The notes below the pieces were generated by a model. It saw nothing but the letters and a program-made list of their open reading frames with translations. It was not told where the DNA came from and did no database searches. 41,356 nt of DNA from Acidobacteriota bacterium (lineage in GTDB: Bacteria; Acidobacteriota; Blastocatellia; Pyrinomonadales; Pyrinomonadaceae), in assembly GCA_019242475.1 (NCBI GenBank), contig JAFAVK010000050.1:1-41356 (forward strand). Reading direction: 5' to 3'. The position numbers were made by a program, and so were the translations under genes. Positions 39,355-41,356 of the stretch are shown here, piece by piece; position 1 is the stretch's first letter, and each line of letters opens with the position of its first letter.

Positions 39355-39782
39355 TTCGAATTCTCCCCCTCGCCGATGATGGTCGAGAGCACCTCGTCCT
39401 CGTTCGAGGGCGTGCGCGTGTCGGCGAGGACGACCTGCTCGAAGTCCCCGTCGCGCTCGCCGAGTAGCGCCTCCGCCCCGAGGCCGTAGCCCGGGGTCAG
39501 CTCGCCCGTGCCCGACGAGAGGAAGAGCGCCAGCGCCAGCACCGCCACGACCGCCATCGCCGGCACCGCGCGCCAGGCCACGCCGAGGAGCGCCAGCCAG
39601 CCCTCGCCCTCCTCGCGCCGCCGCCGCTCCTCCTCGATGCGTGCGCGGACGCGCGCGTAGAGGAAGGGCGAGCCGGCGGCCGCCTGGGCCTCGCCCTCCC
39701 CCGCCGCCGACGCGCGAATAACCTCGCGCGCGACGCGCTCAAGACTCCCCTCGCGGCCGTCCGAGAATTTTTCGCCTGCCAT
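39351..39782 (-). CDS. Small single-span membrane protein, candidate anti-sigma factor
   Basis: 143 residues from the ATG at 39782, which has AGGTG 6 bases upstream; a GTG 9 bases further up is the alternative. Residues 1 to ~60 are cytoplasmic and highly charged (RVAREVIRAS, then RIEEERRRREEGEG), one membrane span lies at ~73-90 (VPAMAVVAVLALALFLSS), and ~50 acidic residues follow outside. There is no zinc-finger (HxxxCxxC) motif. No family is recognised by sequence. Its position between an ECF sigma gene and a Spy-like gene, with a 4-base overlap to the latter and ~66 bases from the former, fits an anti-sigma factor as in cnrYXH, but this is inference. Confidence 0.75.
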   Translation of the reverse strand: MAGEKFSDGREGSLERVAREVIRASAAGEGEAQAAAGSPFLYARVRARIEEERRRREEGEGWLALLGVAWRAVPAMAVVAVLALALFLSSGTGELTPGYGLGAEALLGERDGDFEQVVLADTRTPSNEDEVLSTIIGEGENSK

Positions 39783-39848
39783 CTCTTTCACCTGCCTCTT
39801 TAAATCCCAGCGGGCTCAAATATAAGGACGCGCGCCGGGGCTCCGCAG

Positions 39849-40463
39849 TTACAGAAACCTCTCCAGCACGCGGCGCAGGTGCGCCCGCGCGCGGTGGGCG
39901 CGCACCTTCACCTTCGACCCCGTCCAGTTCAACAAACCCGCGATCTCCGCGACCGACAGCCCCTCCACGTCGAGCAGGACGAGCACGAGCCTGTCCTCCG
40001 GGCTGAGGCGCGCGAGCAGTTTGGCGGCGAGGTCGCGCGAGACGGCCTGCCCCTCGGCGTCCGAGCCCTCGACGCGCAGGCGCTCGGACAGAGTCGCGGC
40101 CTCCTCCTCGGTCAACTCTTCGAGCGCGCCCTCGGGCCGCCGCTTCTGCCTTCGCAGCTCGTCGTAGCTCACGTTGAAGGCGATGCGCGCGAGCCACGCG
40201 GCGAACGAGGCGTCGCGGCCGTTGGCGAACTCGCCCAGCGCGAAGAAGGCTTTGGTGAAGCTCTCCTGGACGACCTCTTCGACCTGCTCGCGCCGCCGGA
40301 AGAAGCGCGCGGCGATGAGCGCGACCCGACGGCGGTGGCGGAGGAACAGTTCCTCGAAGGCCGCCTCGTCGCCCTCCCGGGCGCGTGCGGCGAGTTCGGC
40401 GTCGGCCCGCTCCAGCACGGGCTGGGCGGACGCGCGCGCGGAGATGTCCGCCGTCTCGTCCAT
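39849..40463 (-). CDS. ECF-type RNA polymerase sigma factor (sigma70 family)
   Basis: 204 residues from the ATG at 40463; a TTG one codon upstream is possible. There is no clear ribosome site. Region 2 (~22-90) shows EGDEAAFEELFLRHRRRV, QVEEVVQESFTKAFFAL and FAAWLARIAFNVSYDELRRQ; region 4 (~145-200) shows LARLSPEDRLVLVLLDVEGL, SVAEIAGLLNWTGSKVKVR and AHRARAHLRRVL, the helix-turn-helix for the -35 element. The linker is acidic and region 3 is absent, as expected for ECF sigmas. It is the first gene of an operon with a candidate anti-sigma membrane protein and a Spy-like protein, so it probably drives an envelope- or metal-stress response and may regulate itself. Confidence 0.92.
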   Translation of the reverse strand: MDETADISARASAQPVLERADAELAARAREGDEAAFEELFLRHRRRVALIAARFFRRREQVEEVVQESFTKAFFALGEFANGRDASFAAWLARIAFNVSYDELRRQKRRPEGALEELTEEEAATLSERLRVEGSDAEGQAVSRDLAAKLLARLSPEDRLVLVLLDVEGLSVAEIAGLLNWTGSKVKVRAHRARAHLRRVLERFL

Positions 40464-40503
40464 CAAGGGTTAACAAATATCACACCGGCGGCGCGGAAAA
40501 GAA

Positions 40504-40537
40504 AGCGGCGGCCCTTGAATCGTCAAGGGCCGCCGCT
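40504..40537 (-). terminator. Intrinsic terminator of the second Spy/CpxP-like gene
   Basis: A perfect 15-bp stem (40504-40518 and 40523-40537) with a 4-base loop lies 31 bases after the stop at 40569. On the minus strand TTTCTTTTCC follows. It separates the upstream gene from the sigma operon. Confidence 0.85.
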
Positions 40538-40568
40538 CGGAGGGCTTCGAGTCTTCGAGGCGTGCGGG

Positions 40569-41117
40569 CTACTGGAGCTGGTTCTGCCCCTGCCCCGCGC
40601 CGCGACGCGTGCGGAACTCCTGGCGGCGCTGCTCGCGCTGCTGGCGGGCGGAGGCCAACTGCGCCTTCTGCTCCGGGGTGAGCACGTTGTACATCTCGTG
40701 CATCATGCGCGCGTGCGCGACCTCGCGCTCGACCTGCTCGGTGGCGCGCGCCTGCGCCGCGGCGCGGACGGCCGCCTCGTCGAACGTCCCGCCCGAGAAC
40801 GGGTCGTAGGCCGAACGCTCGTCACGCCGGCCGCGCCCCGCGCGCTCCGTCTTGAAGGTCGCGCGGTAGCGCTCCTCGATCTGGCGCAACTGCTCCTGCT
40901 GCGCGTCGGTCAGGTTCAGCTCCGCGCCGAAGCGGCCGAAGCCGTCGCGGCGCTCGCCGCCGCCCTCCCTCTGACCGCCCCAGGGGCGCTCGGCGCGGCC
41001 CTGACCGCCGCCCTGCTGACCCTGATCCTGCGCCGCGACGCCGGCAACGCCTGACAGAGCGAACCCCGCGGCCAGAGCGAGGCCGCCCACGAACTTCCCT
41101 TTACCCTTGAGTCTCAT
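40569..41117 (-). CDS. Periplasmic Spy/CpxP-like LTXXQ protein
   Basis: 182 residues with a signal peptide (RLKGKGKFVGGLALAAGFAL, ending GVAAQDQ). A Gly/Gln/Arg-rich low-complexity stretch (~32-62) is followed by the two LTxxQ-type motifs of the Spy/CpxP family, LNLTDAQQEQLRQIEER near 68-84 and LTPEQKAQLASAR near 150-162, with a long helix between. Spy-like proteins are periplasmic chaperones or stress sensors. It is directly upstream of the sigma operon but separated by a terminator, so it is a separate unit and could be a target of that sigma factor (inference). The ribosome site (GGAG, 12 bases from the ATG) is weak. Confidence 0.85.
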   Translation of the reverse strand: MRLKGKGKFVGGLALAAGFALSGVAGVAAQDQGQQGGGQGRAERPWGGQREGGGERRDGFGRFGAELNLTDAQQEQLRQIEERYRATFKTERAGRGRRDERSAYDPFSGGTFDEAAVRAAAQARATEQVEREVAHARMMHEMYNVLTPEQKAQLASARQQREQRRQEFRTRRGAGQGQNQLQ

Positions 41118-41251
41118 TTGTCTTTCTTTCTCCGTGCTGTGAATGAATTAATTACGGCGGGCCGCACGGGGACGCAGGGGAGACTGAACCCACTTGTCCG
41201 GCCATTCCTGTGCTAAGACGCGCGGGGCTGTGGTTTGGTTACAATTTTTTG

Positions 41252-41279
41252 AGTAGGCAGTAGGCAGACGGCAGTAGGC
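41252..41279. repeat. Four AGTAGGC heptamers
   Basis: AGTAGGC, AGTAGGC, AGACGGC, AGTAGGC in perfect 7-base register in the otherwise gene-free end of the window. Confidence 0.8.
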
Positions 41280-41291
41280 AGTTTGGTTTGA

Positions 41292-41356
41292 GCCCCGGAG
41301 GGGCGGGATGTTTATAGCCCCCGCAGTTTAATCAGACCCCGAGCCCCGTCAGGGGC
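41292..41356. repeat. GC-rich dyad element cut by the window edge
   Basis: Two small hairpins, GCCCC-GGA-GGGGC (41292-41304) and GCCCC-GTCA-GGGGC (41343-41356), flank an AT-richer stretch (GGGATGTTTATAG). It resembles dispersed REP-like intergenic repeats; the element may continue beyond the window. Confidence 0.5.

Overview
The window is a high-GC (roughly two-thirds G+C by eye), gene-dense stretch of bacterial chromosome. The family mix suggests an Acidobacteriota genome of the Blastocatellia/Pyrinomonadales type: a secreted TPR-CHAT protein, a DUF1800/DUF1501 pair, SBBP and Calx-beta surface proteins with a DUF4214 tail, a DUF2934 protein, Uma2, a PaoABC-like molybdoenzyme and Spy/CpxP-like proteins. 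This is inferred from gene content only; there is no rRNA, tRNA or other phylogenetic marker in the window.

Layout. 1-145: the 3' end of an unidentified ORF followed by two direct repeats, possibly the end of an insertion sequence. 266-634 (-): DUF952 protein. 884-3133 (+): large unidentified protein with one membrane span. 3234-6191 (-): secreted PPC-TPR-CHAT protein. 6559-10304 (+): DUF1800 then DUF1501, a two-gene operon of exported proteins. 10345-19173 (-): a single 8.8-kb gene for a cyclic beta-1,2-glucan synthase-like enzyme (GT84 plus GH94). 19360-21261 (+): M61 peptidase with PDZ. 21283-22770 (-): secreted alpha/beta hydrolase. 22918-29952 (-): 2,344-residue secreted mosaic protein. 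30289-31543: small DUF2934 and zinc-ribbon genes and a Uma2 endonuclease-fold gene. 31635-36701 (-): DUF1326 protein, an 81-residue Cys/His-rich protein, and a three-subunit molybdenum hydroxylase (2Fe-2S, Mo and FAD subunits). 37008-38600 (+): MFS exporter. 38662-38871: 21-bp tandem repeat array. 38947-40463 (-): a coupled operon of ECF sigma factor, small membrane protein and Spy-like protein. 40569-41117 (-): a second Spy/CpxP-like protein. 41118-41356: heptamer repeats and a GC-rich repeat cut by the window edge.

The genes fall into a few themes. One is the cell envelope and exterior: CHAT, DUF1800/1501, M61, hydrolase, SBBP protein and glucan synthase all carry export signals or membrane spans. 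A second is a Tat-exported molybdenum oxidoreductase. A third is envelope-stress or metal sensing by the sigma factor with Spy-like proteins.

The most unusual observations are: (1) a 21-bp, about ten-copy array of TGTC-N4-GACA dyads between two convergent genes, containing a perfect 30-bp inverted repeat; (2) an in-frame TAG at codon 205 of an otherwise intact molybdenum subunit gene; (3) a 31-bp perfect hairpin built from heptamers between the first two subunit genes of that operon; (4) a shared GTGTyACTTTCGGAATyC motif in two intergenic regions; and (5) a seven-blade SBBP propeller split between blades six and seven by a BNR-type region.
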